Assembly: GCF_003259935.1 (NCBI RefSeq)
Contig: NZ_QLMH01000010.1
Span: forward strand, 56,618-120,617
DNA: 64,000 nucleotides
Direction of reading: 5' to 3'
DNA from: Paranoxybacillus vitaminiphilus
GTDB lineage: Bacteria > Bacillota > Bacilli > Bacillales > Anoxybacillaceae
Part shown: piece by piece, positions 44,848 through 54,094 of the stretch
Layout: the number at the start of each line of letters is the position of its first letter
Position numbering within the stretch: position 1 is the first letter of the stretch
Notes under the pieces: model-generated
What the model was told of the DNA's origin: nothing
What the model saw: the letters and a program-made list of their open reading frames with translations, nothing else
The model's database searches: none
Program-made: the position numbers and the translations under genes

Positions 44848-45540
44848 TTATTTAACCTCGTTTGTTTCATCTGTATTCAATAACATATCTGTTTCTTTTC
44901 CCCATGTATTGTCAAATACTAATTTTTGTAATTCTTTGCGTGTTTCCCAGTTTTTCATTTCGAGTATTGGTCTTTCCGGATAATTTTCGGTATAACCAAT
45001 GGAAATTAGTGCAACTGGGTCTATATGATATGGAATTTGAAGGATTCTTCTAACGTCCGCTTTTTTATAAAAGCTCACCCATCCCATTGCTAATCCTTCT
45101 GCATATGCCGCTAACCACATATTTTGAATTGCACAGCTAACGGACATAATATCTGTCTCGGGGATTGAATTTCTTCCTAATACGTGATCACCGCCCCGAA
45201 ATGGATCACACGTTACACAGATCGTTAAAGGAGCTTCAGTAATACCTGCTATTTTTAATTCAAGAAATTTTAGCTCCCGCTCTGTACCTTCATAATGAAT
45301 GGCCAATGCACGCCGCTCCTTGTCCACAATTTCCGCTAACTGCTTCTTTATGTGATCTTCTGTTACTAAAATAAAATTCCAAGGCTGCATAAAACCAACG
45401 GAAGGTGCATGATGAGCTGCCAGCAATATGTTTTTAATTTTTTCTGTAGGAATGGGATTTTTTAAAAACGTTCTAATATCTCTACGATTATAAATCGCTT
45501 TATATACCCCCATTTTTTCTTCCTTTGAAAGACGATTCAC
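44848..45540 (-). CDS. bluB: 5,6-dimethylbenzimidazole synthase BluB (230 aa)
   Basis: Nitroreductase-fold flavin enzyme that breaks down FMNH2 to make the lower ligand of vitamin B12. YNRRDIRTFLKNPIPTEKI, then LLAAHHAPSVGFMQPWNFIL and YAEGLAMGWVSFY are the BluB signatures. It starts with GTG behind GGAGGG. No cobalamin genes or cobalamin riboswitch are adjacent. Confidence 0.9.
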   Translation of the reverse strand: MNRLSKEEKMGVYKAIYNRRDIRTFLKNPIPTEKIKNILLAAHHAPSVGFMQPWNFILVTEDHIKKQLAEIVDKERRALAIHYEGTERELKFLELKIAGITEAPLTICVTCDPFRGGDHVLGRNSIPETDIMSVSCAIQNMWLAAYAEGLAMGWVSFYKKADVRRILQIPYHIDPVALISIGYTENYPERPILEMKNWETRKELQKLVFDNTWGKETDMLLNTDETNEVK

Positions 45541-46170
45541 CGCTTCTCCCTCCTTTTTATAATTAATTTATGTAATTCAGATTATTGTTAAGTTGTTAAA
45601 TTGATAATGACGTTCTGTTTTATTGTGATTATTTGTAAGTGCCATATCCGCCCTCCATTGAGACGATTGGAAACACTCCAAGTGTCTTATTTTTGACGTG
45701 TTAGTCATAAAATTTAACATTTGTATAGATTGTATCAAAAAACAGTGAGAGAGGTGATGACAAAAATAAAAAATTTAGACTTCTGTTTAATGTTCGTTTA
45801 ATTAATTATTTTTTTCGATTAACTGTTCTCTAATCAACTGATTCTAATGGGCATTTTTCTAGATGCAAATACATTTTCATTTTTCCGCACTGTACAATAA
45901 CGCGTTTTCCTTCTAAAGGGCAACCATTTAAAACTCTCCAATCATCACTTTCTCCATTTTTTATGTTCACAATATCTTCACATTTAAATGATGCGATAGG
46001 TGAGAAAAATCCCTATCATATCAATTTCTTACGTTTATCATAGTGATAAAGTGATCAATGAACAATTTGTGAAACGTTGAAAATCACCTAGCATTTTACA
46101 AAGCGTTTTGTATGATCAAAGTGTAGATGTTGATTTTTTTGGGGATTAACGGAAAGGAGTGAATGGGAGG
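45541..46170. other. 630-nt region upstream of bluB and the ba3 oxidase
   Basis: Divergent regulatory region, very AT-rich. A dyad GATAGG..CCTATC lies at 45995-46017. No convincing Fnr, ResD or riboswitch signal was found. One weak minus-strand ORF is listed separately. Confidence 0.35.
45830..45970 (-). CDS. Weak small ORF, possibly a gene remnant (46 aa)
   Basis: A GTG-started frame gives MNIKNGESDDWRVLNGCPLE.. ending HLEKCPLESVD. The frame is open upstream of the GTG without another start, and there is no good ribosome binding site. The sequence looks protein-like, with three Cys, but could be the tail of a lost gene. Confidence 0.3.
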   Translation of the reverse strand: MNIKNGESDDWRVLNGCPLEGKRVIVQCGKMKMYLHLEKCPLESVD

Positions 46171-46176
46171 ATGGCA

Positions 46177-46323
46177 ATGCCACAGCTTACTGATAAGAAA
46201 ACAAAAGTAAAAACAGAGGAACATTCCTCATTAAAAGGTACTCTTGCATCTGTGTTTTTACTTGGATTTTTCCTTATTTTCACATGGGTTGGCGTATATT
46301 TTCTGTTTTTAGATCGTCTATGA
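46177..46323 (+). CDS. cbaD: ba3 oxidase subunit IIa, CbaD-like (48 aa)
   Basis: Short protein with one C-terminal membrane helix (LASVFLLGFFLIFTWVGVYFLF), the subunit IIa pattern of ba3 oxidases. GGGAGG lies 6 nt before the ATG at 46177; an ATG at 46171 abuts the site. It is the first gene of the cba operon, 21 nt before cbaB. Confidence 0.82.
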   Translation: MPQLTDKKTKVKTEEHSSLKGTLASVFLLGFFLIFTWVGVYFLFLDRL

Positions 46324-46344
46324 GAGAAAGGGGAGTAAGACGAT

Positions 46345-46821
46345 ATGCATATGCACAAGTATGAGAAGATTTGGTTGTTTTTCGGAATCGGTTCATTATT
46401 CTTGTTTTTAACCATTGTCGGTGTGAGCGCATTTGCCCAAGGAAATCAGCCCCCAAGCTGTTTAACAACGATTGATCCTGAAAAAGTAGACCAAACTCCT
46501 CCATTTAACAAACCAGGTTTAGTGAAAACCGGAGATAACGAATATCAATTAAACATTGTTGCTTCTGCTTTTGCTTATACGCCTAATCAAATTGAAATTC
46601 CAAAAGGAGCAAAAGTGACCATCAATGTGACAACAAAAGATGTGATCCACGGTTTTGAGATGGTAGGCACAAACGTGAATATGATGGTTGAACCGGGATA
46701 TGTGAACTCGTTTACAAAAACATTTAACGAAACAGGCGAATTTACGATTTTATGTAACGAATATTGCGGTACAGGTCATCACTTGATGACAGCAAAAGTA
46801 AAGGTGGTGGATAAACAATGA
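46345..46821 (+). CDS. cbaB: ba3-type cytochrome c oxidase subunit II (158 aa)
   Basis: One N-terminal helix (WLFFGIGSLFLFLTIVGVSAF) and an outer cupredoxin domain. The CuA site is ILCNEYCGTGHHLM with the upstream His in DVIHGFEM. It receives electrons from cytochrome c and passes them to subunit I. GGGGAG lies 9 nt upstream. Its stop overlaps the cbaA start. Confidence 0.92.
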   Translation: MHMHKYEKIWLFFGIGSLFLFLTIVGVSAFAQGNQPPSCLTTIDPEKVDQTPPFNKPGLVKTGDNEYQLNIVASAFAYTPNQIEIPKGAKVTINVTTKDVIHGFEMVGTNVNMMVEPGYVNSFTKTFNETGEFTILCNEYCGTGHHLMTAKVKVVDKQ

Positions 46822-48464
46822 ACGAAACAATGAAAGTCGACCGCCGCGATGCAAAACTGGCAATGGCACATATATACGTTGCCTTTATCGCATTAGCACT
46901 CGGTGGCTTAGCCGGATTATTGCAAGTATTAGTCCGGTCAGGAAAATTTACTCTGCCGGCAAACATTAATTATTATACCATATTAACTACTCATGGTGTA
47001 CTGCTTGGTCTTGTGTTAACAACATTTTTTATCATCGGTTTCCAATTTGCAGCAGTGAGCCGGACAGCAGGCACTCTTTCTGATAAGGCACGCACGACCG
47101 GCTGGCTCGGTTTTTGGGTAATGACAATCGGTACAGCGTTAACTGCTTTCTATATTCTTATTGGTGAAGCATCTGTCCTTTATACATTCTACGCTCCATT
47201 GCAAGCGCATCCAGGCTTTTATATCGGCTTAACACTCGTTGTTGTCGGAAGTTGGCTTAGCGGCTTTGCAATGTTTGCTCATTATGCGAAATGGAAAAAA
47301 GCGAACCCAGGAAAAACAAGTCCGCTGCTTACATTTATGTCTGTTGTGAACATGATTTTATGGCTAGTATGTTCTCTTGGTGTTGCAGCAACCGTGCTTA
47401 TTCAATTATTACCATGGTCTTTAGGTTTTGTTGAGCGAATTAACATATTAGTAAGCCGGACATTATTCTGGTATTTTGGTCACCCTCTTGTCTATTTCTG
47501 GCTATTACCAGCTTATATGATATGGTATGTTGTCATTCCAAAAATCATTGGTGGAAAAATTTTCTCGGACTCATTAGCTCGTTTATCGTTTATCTTATTC
47601 TTAATCTTCTCAATCCCGGTCGGCTTTCACCATCAATTAGTGGAACCAGGTATTGATCCGGCATGGAAATACTTGCAGGTTGTTTTGACATTCATGGTTG
47701 TGATTCCATCTTTAATGACGGCGTTCTCAATGTTTGCGACATTTGAAATGTACGGCCGTTCAAAAGGTGCTGCTGGACTTTTCGGCTGGTTGCGCAAACT
47801 TCCTTGGGGCGATGCACGGTTCTTCGCGCCGTTTGTTGGGATGCTATTCTTCATTCCTGCTGGAGCAGGTGGGCTTATAAACGCTTCCCACCAATTAAAC
47901 CAAGTCGTCCATAATACAATTTGGGTAACAGGACATTTCCATTTAACATTAGCAACAACTGTCGTTTTAACATTCTTCGGGGCGGCATATTGGCTCATTC
48001 CGCACTTAACAGGACGTGTCATGACAAAAACAATGAATCGTTTAGCGATTGTACAAACTGTTGTTTGGGCAGTTGGCATGTTATTCATGTCCGGTTCGAT
48101 GCATTTTGCCGGATTGCTTGGTGCACCGCGCCGCTCTGCGTTCTCAACATACGGCAACTCACCGCAGGCATTGGAGTGGATTCCATATCAAATCGCTCAA
48201 GCAATCGGTGGAACAATTCTTTTCATCGGTATTATTTTAGTACTCATCATTGTTACTAACTTAGCGTTCTTTGCGCCTAAAGGTGAAACAGAGTTCCCTG
48301 TCGGCGAAGTCGCAGAAACAGCAGAACGTACGCCGCTTGTTTTTGAAAACTGGAAACTTTGGATTGGCATTACCGTAGCGCTCATTTTAATTGCTTACAC
48401 AATTCCGTTTATCGATATGATTCAAAACGCTCCGCCAGGCTCCAAAGGTTATAAGCTATGGTAA
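46818..48464 (+). CDS. cbaA: ba3-type cytochrome c oxidase subunit I (548 aa)
   Basis: About 13 membrane segments with haem and CuB ligands: TILTTHGVLLGLV (low-spin haem His), WYFGHPLVYFWLLPAY (CuB His), SIPVGFHHQLVEPG (CuB His pair) and TGHFHLTLATT (haem a3 region). Terminal oxidase of B type, with high oxygen affinity, common in Geobacillus relatives. Last gene of the cbaD-cbaB-cbaA operon. Confidence 0.94.
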   Translation: MNETMKVDRRDAKLAMAHIYVAFIALALGGLAGLLQVLVRSGKFTLPANINYYTILTTHGVLLGLVLTTFFIIGFQFAAVSRTAGTLSDKARTTGWLGFWVMTIGTALTAFYILIGEASVLYTFYAPLQAHPGFYIGLTLVVVGSWLSGFAMFAHYAKWKKANPGKTSPLLTFMSVVNMILWLVCSLGVAATVLIQLLPWSLGFVERINILVSRTLFWYFGHPLVYFWLLPAYMIWYVVIPKIIGGKIFSDSLARLSFILFLIFSIPVGFHHQLVEPGIDPAWKYLQVVLTFMVVIPSLMTAFSMFATFEMYGRSKGAAGLFGWLRKLPWGDARFFAPFVGMLFFIPAGAGGLINASHQLNQVVHNTIWVTGHFHLTLATTVVLTFFGAAYWLIPHLTGRVMTKTMNRLAIVQTVVWAVGMLFMSGSMHFAGLLGAPRRSAFSTYGNSPQALEWIPYQIAQAIGGTILFIGIILVLIIVTNLAFFAPKGETEFPVGEVAETAERTPLVFENWKLWIGITVALILIAYTIPFIDMIQNAPPGSKGYKLW

Positions 48465-48499
48465 TAAAAACCCGTCCTCTAAGAGGGCGGGTTTTTATT
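48463..48499. terminator. Shared terminator spanning both convergent stop codons
   Basis: AATAAAAACCCG..CCTCT (48463-48480) pairs with AGAGGGCGGGTTTTTATT (48482-48499). The left arm includes the cbaA stop and the right arm the ypwA stop. Confidence 0.9.
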
Positions 48500-50015
48500 A
48501 CAACCGATAAATCGTTTTGTACTTTTCTTCCAGATAAGAAATTAAATAATCGGCATTGAGCCCTTCGCCTGTTGCTTCTTGCAAAATTTCGAGAGGTTTT
48601 TTCATTTTTCCAAAACAATGTACTTTCGCTGTTAACCACTCACGAATTGGAAGAAGATCGCCTTTTTCTAACAATTCATCGAAGTGCGGGAGATCTTTGA
48701 CCATCGCATTTTTCAATTGAGCCGCATACATATAACCAAGCGCATAAGAAGGAAAATAGCCGAAACTTCCCCCTGCCCAATGCACATCTTGCAGCACACC
48801 AACAGCATCATTGTCAGGACGAATGCCGAGATATTCTTCATACTTATCGTTCCAAATGTCCGGCAAGTCTTTCACTTCAATCGTTCCGTTAAACAATCCT
48901 TTTTCAATTTCATAACGAACCATAATATGCAACGGGTACGTTAATTCATCCGCTTCAATGCGAATGAGTGAAGGCTTTGCTTCATTAATCGCACGATAAA
49001 ATTCATCAAGTGAAACATTAGCGAACTGTTCCGGGGCATATTCTTTTAATAAACGATAGTTTCGTTTCCAATACGCATAATGTCTGCCAATAAAGTTTTC
49101 ATAAAAAAGCGATTGTGACTCATGAATCCCCATCGATGTCCCCGAACATAATGGGGTGCCGACAAGCTCTTTTGATATGTTTTGTTCATACAAGGCGTGC
49201 CCACACTCATGAATTGTTCCAAATAAAGCCGTGCGGAAATCGTTTTCATCATATTTCGTTGTAATCCGCACATCGCCTGGATTTAAGCCGATCGCAAACG
49301 GATGAACCGTTTCGTCTAAACGTCCTGCCTCAAAGTCATAACCAAGCTCTTTTAACAAGGCTAAACTTAATTCGCGCTGCTTCTCTCTTGGAAACTTTGC
49401 AAATAAAAACGATGTTCTCGGTTTATTGCTTGATTGTACAATCGCTTTAACAAGCGGAACAATGCGCTCACGCAGGCAGCTAAAGACGTCGTCTAATATT
49501 TCAACCGTCATGCCAGGCTCATATAAATCTAAAAGCGTATTATATGGATGATCTTTGTATCCCCAATAGTGGATAAATTTTTGATTGAATTGTACCAGTT
49601 TTTCCAAATAAGGCCGGAACATGGAAAAATCGGCGCTTTTTTTCGCTTCTTCCCATACCGCTTCAGCTTTCGATTGCATCACAACATATTCTTTATATTC
49701 CTCAGCAGGAATTTTTTTATTTCGTTCATATTCTTTCATACATTCTCTTAACGTATAACGCGTGATATGAGAAAGCTGTTCCTGCACATCTTTTGGCGAC
49801 AGCTTGGCGATATACGCTGCCATTTCCTCTGATGTCAACATTTTAAAAACTTCTTGCGAAAGCACGCCAATCACTTCAGAACGCTGCTCGACACCTTTCT
49901 TCGGAGCGCCGGTGCGCAAATCCCAATACATTAAACTAATTGCTTCATTATAGCTCATCATCTTTCTTACATAGTTTAAAAATTGTTCTTCTATTTTTTG
50001 AATACGATTCACCAT
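48498..50015 (-). CDS. ypwA: M32 family metallocarboxypeptidase (505 aa)
   Basis: Thermostable carboxypeptidase Taq family. The zinc motif is GTIHECGHALYEQN with the third ligand further on in IGIHESQSLFYENFIGR. GGAGGG lies 5 nt before the ATG at 50015, giving about the usual 500 residues. Cytosolic peptide trimming. Beside ypvA as in B. subtilis. Confidence 0.92.
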   Translation of the reverse strand: MVNRIQKIEEQFLNYVRKMMSYNEAISLMYWDLRTGAPKKGVEQRSEVIGVLSQEVFKMLTSEEMAAYIAKLSPKDVQEQLSHITRYTLRECMKEYERNKKIPAEEYKEYVVMQSKAEAVWEEAKKSADFSMFRPYLEKLVQFNQKFIHYWGYKDHPYNTLLDLYEPGMTVEILDDVFSCLRERIVPLVKAIVQSSNKPRTSFLFAKFPREKQRELSLALLKELGYDFEAGRLDETVHPFAIGLNPGDVRITTKYDENDFRTALFGTIHECGHALYEQNISKELVGTPLCSGTSMGIHESQSLFYENFIGRHYAYWKRNYRLLKEYAPEQFANVSLDEFYRAINEAKPSLIRIEADELTYPLHIMVRYEIEKGLFNGTIEVKDLPDIWNDKYEEYLGIRPDNDAVGVLQDVHWAGGSFGYFPSYALGYMYAAQLKNAMVKDLPHFDELLEKGDLLPIREWLTAKVHCFGKMKKPLEILQEATGEGLNADYLISYLEEKYKTIYRL

Positions 50016-50084
50016 GCTGTCCCTCCTATTCTCACTCATAACAGATCATTCGATAAAATGAAAAAAAATCCTTTTTTTAATATA

Positions 50085-50148
50085 AAAAAGTGTCTGACCT
50101 CACGCACCACTAATATGCCCTATCGTGGTACGGGGTCTGACACTTTTC
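50085..50148. repeat. Dispersed palindromic repeat, copy 12
   Basis: AAAAGTGTCTGACCTCACGCACCAC pairs with GTGGTACGGGGTCTGACACTTTT, with only a few mismatches. It lies between ypvA and ypwA and ends ypvA transcription. The flanking TTTAGACTCAGCC is part of the outer arm. Confidence 0.8.
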
Positions 50149-50155
50149 TTTAGAC

Positions 50156-52090
50156 TCAGCCGCTTACATCAGTCGGTAATACGTTTTTAATCGTTTCGAT
50201 GACTTTTGCGTCTTCATCGCTCGTCACAAAAATCGAAACAATGCCTTTGTCCTGGTGGCTGCGCACAAGGCGGCCTACTCCTTGACGAAGGCGCAAAATC
50301 ATATATGGTACATCCACCTGCCAAAATGGATTATCGCTTGATTTCCGCTTCGCCTGAAACACTGGATCATTTGGCGGATATGGAAGCGACCAAATAATGA
50401 CGTTCGATAAAGATGGTCCTGGTACATCCAATCCTTCCCATAGATGCTCTGCGCATAAAATCGTCTCTTCTTCATGTTGGAACTTTTTCACAAGTTCACT
50501 TATTTCCATATCTCCTTCAAACAAAAACGTAAATTGATGCTCTTCGTTCACTGCATTTTTAAACTGTTTCAGTTCCTGTTTAGAAGGAAACAAGATAAGA
50601 GCGCGACCGTTTGTTTCTCTAAGTTTCGCGAGAGCATATTCATATTTATTCGCAAATAAATTTTCATCGTTTTTAAAGACCGGCATATAGATGGTCATTT
50701 GCTCGTCGTAGTTGAAAGGCGAGTCAACACTAAATGATAAATATTCATCAATGCCAAGGCTTTCTGCCATATATGCAAATGATTTTTGATTCGATAATGT
50801 AGCAGAGGAGAAAATAAACGGTATGCGTTTGGAAAACACTCTTTCGCGCAGCACTTCTTGAACGGTGCGCGGCATAATCACAAGCGTGTTTTCTTCCTCT
50901 GTCGCTTCAAGCCATGTAATCGCTTCTCGATTATGAATGAAAAGAGTGAGAGAGTGTTCAATTTGCTCTAAATATTCATCAACAATATTTAATACATAAT
51001 GGTCAATGGTATATGTTTCACTTTCAAAAACAAGTTCGTTACCGATTTGCACAATGTTGCTATGTAACTGTTTTGCCAAGCGAATTAATTCATCGGTATA
51101 ATGGATTTCTTGCCGATTTGAGCCAACGACTTCGCGTCCGCATCTTATTAACTCATCAAAAAAGTGCGCGCTTATTTCCAGCGTTTCTTCGATTAAATAT
51201 GCTAACTCTTCACGAATATCATTTTCTAATAAACGGCTCAGCAATTTTTCAAGCGTTGTTTCTTTCATCCGATACGTGAGCGCTTTTTGCGCGGCAAACT
51301 CTAATAAATGCCCTTCGTCAAATACGACACAGCTCGCTTCCGGCAAAAGAGGAAGCTGCCCTTCCCGCTTGCGTGCTTCATATGTCCACACATGCTCCAT
51401 GTAAAAATCATGGGAGCAAATAATGAGATCGGCCGCTTTTCGGTAATGTTCGCGCGATAACGTTTGTCCGCAACGATGACGCTTTTCACACGTAAAGCAG
51501 TCTTGGAACGGATCCCACGCAATTTTACTCCATTGCTCATCGTTTAAGTGCGGATACTCTTTGCGATCGCCATAATGGTAAAAACTTTGTAATGGCTGCG
51601 TATCATGCACAAAGACAGGGAGTTCGTCAAATATTTGCTCATAAAGCTCTATATCTTCATCTTCCAGCAAAGCGTTATCTAGTTTTTGTAAACATAAATA
51701 TTGGTCAGGGGATTTGGCTAAGCGAACATCAATTTGCATCTGTAGCACATCTGACAACTTAGCAATATCCCCTTCTTTTTTCACGAGCTGCTCGATCAGC
51801 GTTTCATCCGCACAGGCAATAATGGCTGGTTTCCCTGTATAGCGTGCATAACAAATCGCATAAAGCAAATAAACAATCGTTTTTCCCGTTCCTACCCCTG
51901 CTTCGGCAAAAATGACTTTCTTTTCCTTGAAAGCCCGTTCCAGCTGAAAGGCCATATAAACTTGTTCATCGCGCAGCTCAAATCCTGCTTCAGGTAAAAT
52001 ATCATAAAACACATCGCCAATCCATTCATTTAATTTGTCAAAAAAATTCTCGTTTTTCCCTACAGAAAACGGATATCGCTCATGGCTCAT
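50156..52090 (-). CDS. ypvA: DinG-like ATP-dependent helicase (644 aa)
   Basis: XPD/DinG superfamily 2 helicase. Walker A EAGVGTGKT near residue 60, DEAH-type box VVFDEGHLLEF, a cysteine set CFTCEKRHRC with an upstream Cys that probably holds a 4Fe-4S cluster, and motif VI RQGVGRLVRS. The ATG at 52090 follows GGAGGG by 11 nt; the longer frame upstream is unlikely. Place and length match B. subtilis YpvA. Confidence 0.9.
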   Translation of the reverse strand: MSHERYPFSVGKNENFFDKLNEWIGDVFYDILPEAGFELRDEQVYMAFQLERAFKEKKVIFAEAGVGTGKTIVYLLYAICYARYTGKPAIIACADETLIEQLVKKEGDIAKLSDVLQMQIDVRLAKSPDQYLCLQKLDNALLEDEDIELYEQIFDELPVFVHDTQPLQSFYHYGDRKEYPHLNDEQWSKIAWDPFQDCFTCEKRHRCGQTLSREHYRKAADLIICSHDFYMEHVWTYEARKREGQLPLLPEASCVVFDEGHLLEFAAQKALTYRMKETTLEKLLSRLLENDIREELAYLIEETLEISAHFFDELIRCGREVVGSNRQEIHYTDELIRLAKQLHSNIVQIGNELVFESETYTIDHYVLNIVDEYLEQIEHSLTLFIHNREAITWLEATEEENTLVIMPRTVQEVLRERVFSKRIPFIFSSATLSNQKSFAYMAESLGIDEYLSFSVDSPFNYDEQMTIYMPVFKNDENLFANKYEYALAKLRETNGRALILFPSKQELKQFKNAVNEEHQFTFLFEGDMEISELVKKFQHEEETILCAEHLWEGLDVPGPSLSNVIIWSLPYPPNDPVFQAKRKSSDNPFWQVDVPYMILRLRQGVGRLVRSHQDKGIVSIFVTSDEDAKVIETIKNVLPTDVSG

Positions 52091-52215
52091 CGTCGACAAA
52101 ACCCTCCAAAAAATTAAGAATAACAAGCTATTATTATCATCGATATTTACAAATAAGTCAATAACAATAATAAAATCATTCCCCCTAAAATGTTTGTTTC
52201 CCTCCATGACAATTG

Positions 52216-52333
52216 AAGAGGCTGTCTCATCATGGTCTGACCTTACGCGTATTTCACAATATATAGGCTCATTTATCCTAGATGTCCTATATTGTGCTGC
52301 GGGATCTGACCTTGGGCTTGAGACAGCCTCTTG
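52216..52333. repeat. Dispersed palindromic repeat, copy 13 (long form)
   Basis: Outer arms AAGAGGCTGTCTCA and TGAGACAGCCTCTT are perfect complements. Inner TGGTCTGACCTTACGCG and CGGGATCTGACC. The centre CACAATATATAGGCTCATTT is the reverse complement of that in copy 5. Confidence 0.85.
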
Positions 52334-52488
52334 CTTTATTCTGATGTTTAGTTGTTCTATTAATGAACTGCTCTCAACTATTTTATTCTCTCCTTATGCA
52401 ATAGGTAGTGAAAAAACGTTCTCATCTGCAAAAGACAAGAAAATAGTGTATTTTGAAAGCTGTTTGACTATTTTTAATCGTAACACTA

Positions 52489-52659
52489 TCATACCCGTAA
52501 CGTATTTGACAATACATGTGTAAACGCCTGTTTCCATACATCTTTGGCCACTTCGATCTGTTTGATTCCTTCCGTTGCAACGTCATGTTTTTGTAAAAGA
52601 GTATAAGTATGGTCGATCGCTTGTGAAATTTTGATTAAATCAATGGACGGGTGTTTCAT
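52489..52659 (-). CDS. Small helical protein (56 aa)
   Basis: GGAGAGGTG lies 7 nt before the ATG. MKHPSIDLIKISQAIDHTYT then LLQKHDVATEGIKQIEVAKD give an amphipathic helical protein with no cysteine. No family recognised. Confidence 0.6.
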   Translation of the reverse strand: MKHPSIDLIKISQAIDHTYTLLQKHDVATEGIKQIEVAKDVWKQAFTHVLSNTLRV

Positions 52660-52827
52660 GCTTAATCACCTCTCCGAGAAAGTAATATTTTGACAATATT
52701 TGTATTGTATGTAAAAAACAAAAAATCATTCCGAAAAATTCGTTGATAAAAGCGGAAATCGCCGATAAAGAAGGATAAAGTACGGGGACAATATTTCTGG
52801 CAATGTTAACTTCTCAGCAATCATTAT

Positions 52828-52918
52828 TAAGGCTGACCCATGAGTATCCGACCTCACGCACCACTAAATATGTCCCATCGTGTTATGGGGTCGGACACTC
52901 GTCTTTTGGGTCAGCCTC
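52828..52918. repeat. Dispersed palindromic repeat, copy 14
   Basis: Outer arms AAGGCTGACCCA and TGGGTCAGCCT; inner GAGTATCCGACCTCACGCAC and ATGGGGTCGGACACTC. The core matches copies 1 and 12. It follows the LytTR regulator gene and probably terminates the signalling cluster. Confidence 0.8.
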
Positions 52919-52971
52919 ACCGGAAACTGAATCGTGTTCAGAATGATTTCGCATGAAAAATCCGCTAACGA

Positions 52972-53751
52972 TCATATATCGTGATATTTAAGAATTTTCT
53001 CTTGAACTTCGTTAATTTTTAACTTAGAAATATGAGCCACTTTATTGCTGTTTGAAAAATGAGCTAAAAAAGTCTCTCCAACACTTTCGATTTTTACAAC
53101 CTTCTTTAAATTTACAAGAAATGAACGGTGTGTTTTATAAAAATAATCGTCTAATTTTGCACTAAGTTCTTGCAGCGACTCATTCGTCTCATATCTTTCA
53201 TCGCATGTATGAATAACCGTTTTACGTCCTTCTTTTTCAATAAATAATATATCTTTCATTGGAAGGAAAAGGAATGCGTTTTGTGATTTTATGCCAATCT
53301 TTTTATTCTGATTCGTTTCGGAAGAATATTTCGATTCCCTTAATAGACGAATAAATGTTCTTGCTTTCTCTAAAGCGCTGAATAAGCGGGTTCTTTCAAT
53401 CGGTTTAACAATATAATCAACAGCAGATATATTAAATGCCTCTACAGCAAACTCATCATAGCCGGTTGTAAAAATAACTTGCAGCGTAGGAAGTATTTCT
53501 TTGCACGATTTCACAGCCTCAAGCCCATTTAAATCAGGCATATGAATATCGACTAAAACGATATCCGGTTTTTCCCTCATTACCAGTTGGATGAATTCTT
53601 CCCCGCTTGCCGCTTCACCAACCACTTGATATTGTGGCAACAGGTTGATGAAATGACGCAAGAGGGACCGTGAAACTGCATCATCATCAGCTATTAGTAC
53701 CGTTAACGTTTCCACCTTTATTGTCCCTTTTCGATTTTGCATGATTGTCAC
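52972..53751 (-). CDS. LytTR family response regulator (259 aa)
   Basis: Receiver domain (about 16-135) with LIADDDAVSRS, the phospho-Asp in IVLVDIHMPDLNGLEAV, TTGYDEFAVEAF and VKPIERTRL. The C-terminal LytTR DNA-binding domain (about 160-255) has FLPMKDILFIEKEGRKTVIH and YFYKTHRSFLVNLKKV. It shares an ATGA overlap with the upstream STAS gene. Last gene and probable output of the cluster. No cognate LytS kinase is adjacent. Confidence 0.9.
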   Translation of the reverse strand: MTIMQNRKGTIKVETLTVLIADDDAVSRSLLRHFINLLPQYQVVGEAASGEEFIQLVMREKPDIVLVDIHMPDLNGLEAVKSCKEILPTLQVIFTTGYDEFAVEAFNISAVDYIVKPIERTRLFSALEKARTFIRLLRESKYSSETNQNKKIGIKSQNAFLFLPMKDILFIEKEGRKTVIHTCDERYETNESLQELSAKLDDYFYKTHRSFLVNLKKVVKIESVGETFLAHFSNSNKVAHISKLKINEVQEKILKYHDI

Positions 53752-54074
53752 GTACTTAACACAAAAACCTCCTCACCTAATATTTCTTTTAGCTGGATGA
53801 TGTCAAACACTTCTTGCACTTGAGGCTGAATATCGGAAATGGTCACTTTTATACCATTTTCCGTATTTCTTAACGTATCGACTAAATTGATTAATAAACC
53901 GATCCCGGTCGAATCAACAAAGAGCACTTCAGACATATTAATATCAACTTTTTTATAATTTTTTAAAAGAGGAATGACTTGTTCTTCCATAATTTCTGTT
54001 ACTTCAATGTCTAAATCACCTTTAAAATAAACGACTGCTCTTTCGTTACTTTCAATTAGTTCATATGAAAACAT
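53748..54074 (-). CDS. STAS anti-sigma-factor antagonist-like protein (108 aa)
   Basis: STAS domain of the RsbV/SpoIIAA type: YFKGDLDIEVTEIMEEQVIP, then SEVLFVDSTGIGLLINLVDT with the phosphorylatable Ser. It lies 20 nt after the FapA gene and overlaps the LytTR gene, so all three are one operon. Partner kinase not adjacent unless it is the RsbT-like domain upstream. Confidence 0.87.
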   Translation of the reverse strand: MFSYELIESNERAVVYFKGDLDIEVTEIMEEQVIPLLKNYKKVDINMSEVLFVDSTGIGLLINLVDTLRNTENGIKVTISDIQPQVQEVFDIIQLKEILGEEVFVLST

Positions 54075-54094
54075 ACTCCCTTTTCTCTCCCTTT

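Noticed and set aside
45541..46170. Possible cobalamin riboswitch upstream of bluB
   Set aside because: The conserved B12-box (GCCACTG type) is absent and the region is too AT-rich for the fold.
47633..48157. Minus-strand open frame of 174 codons
   Set aside because: It is an antisense shadow of cbaA; the composition follows the reverse of a membrane-protein gene and no start signal exists.
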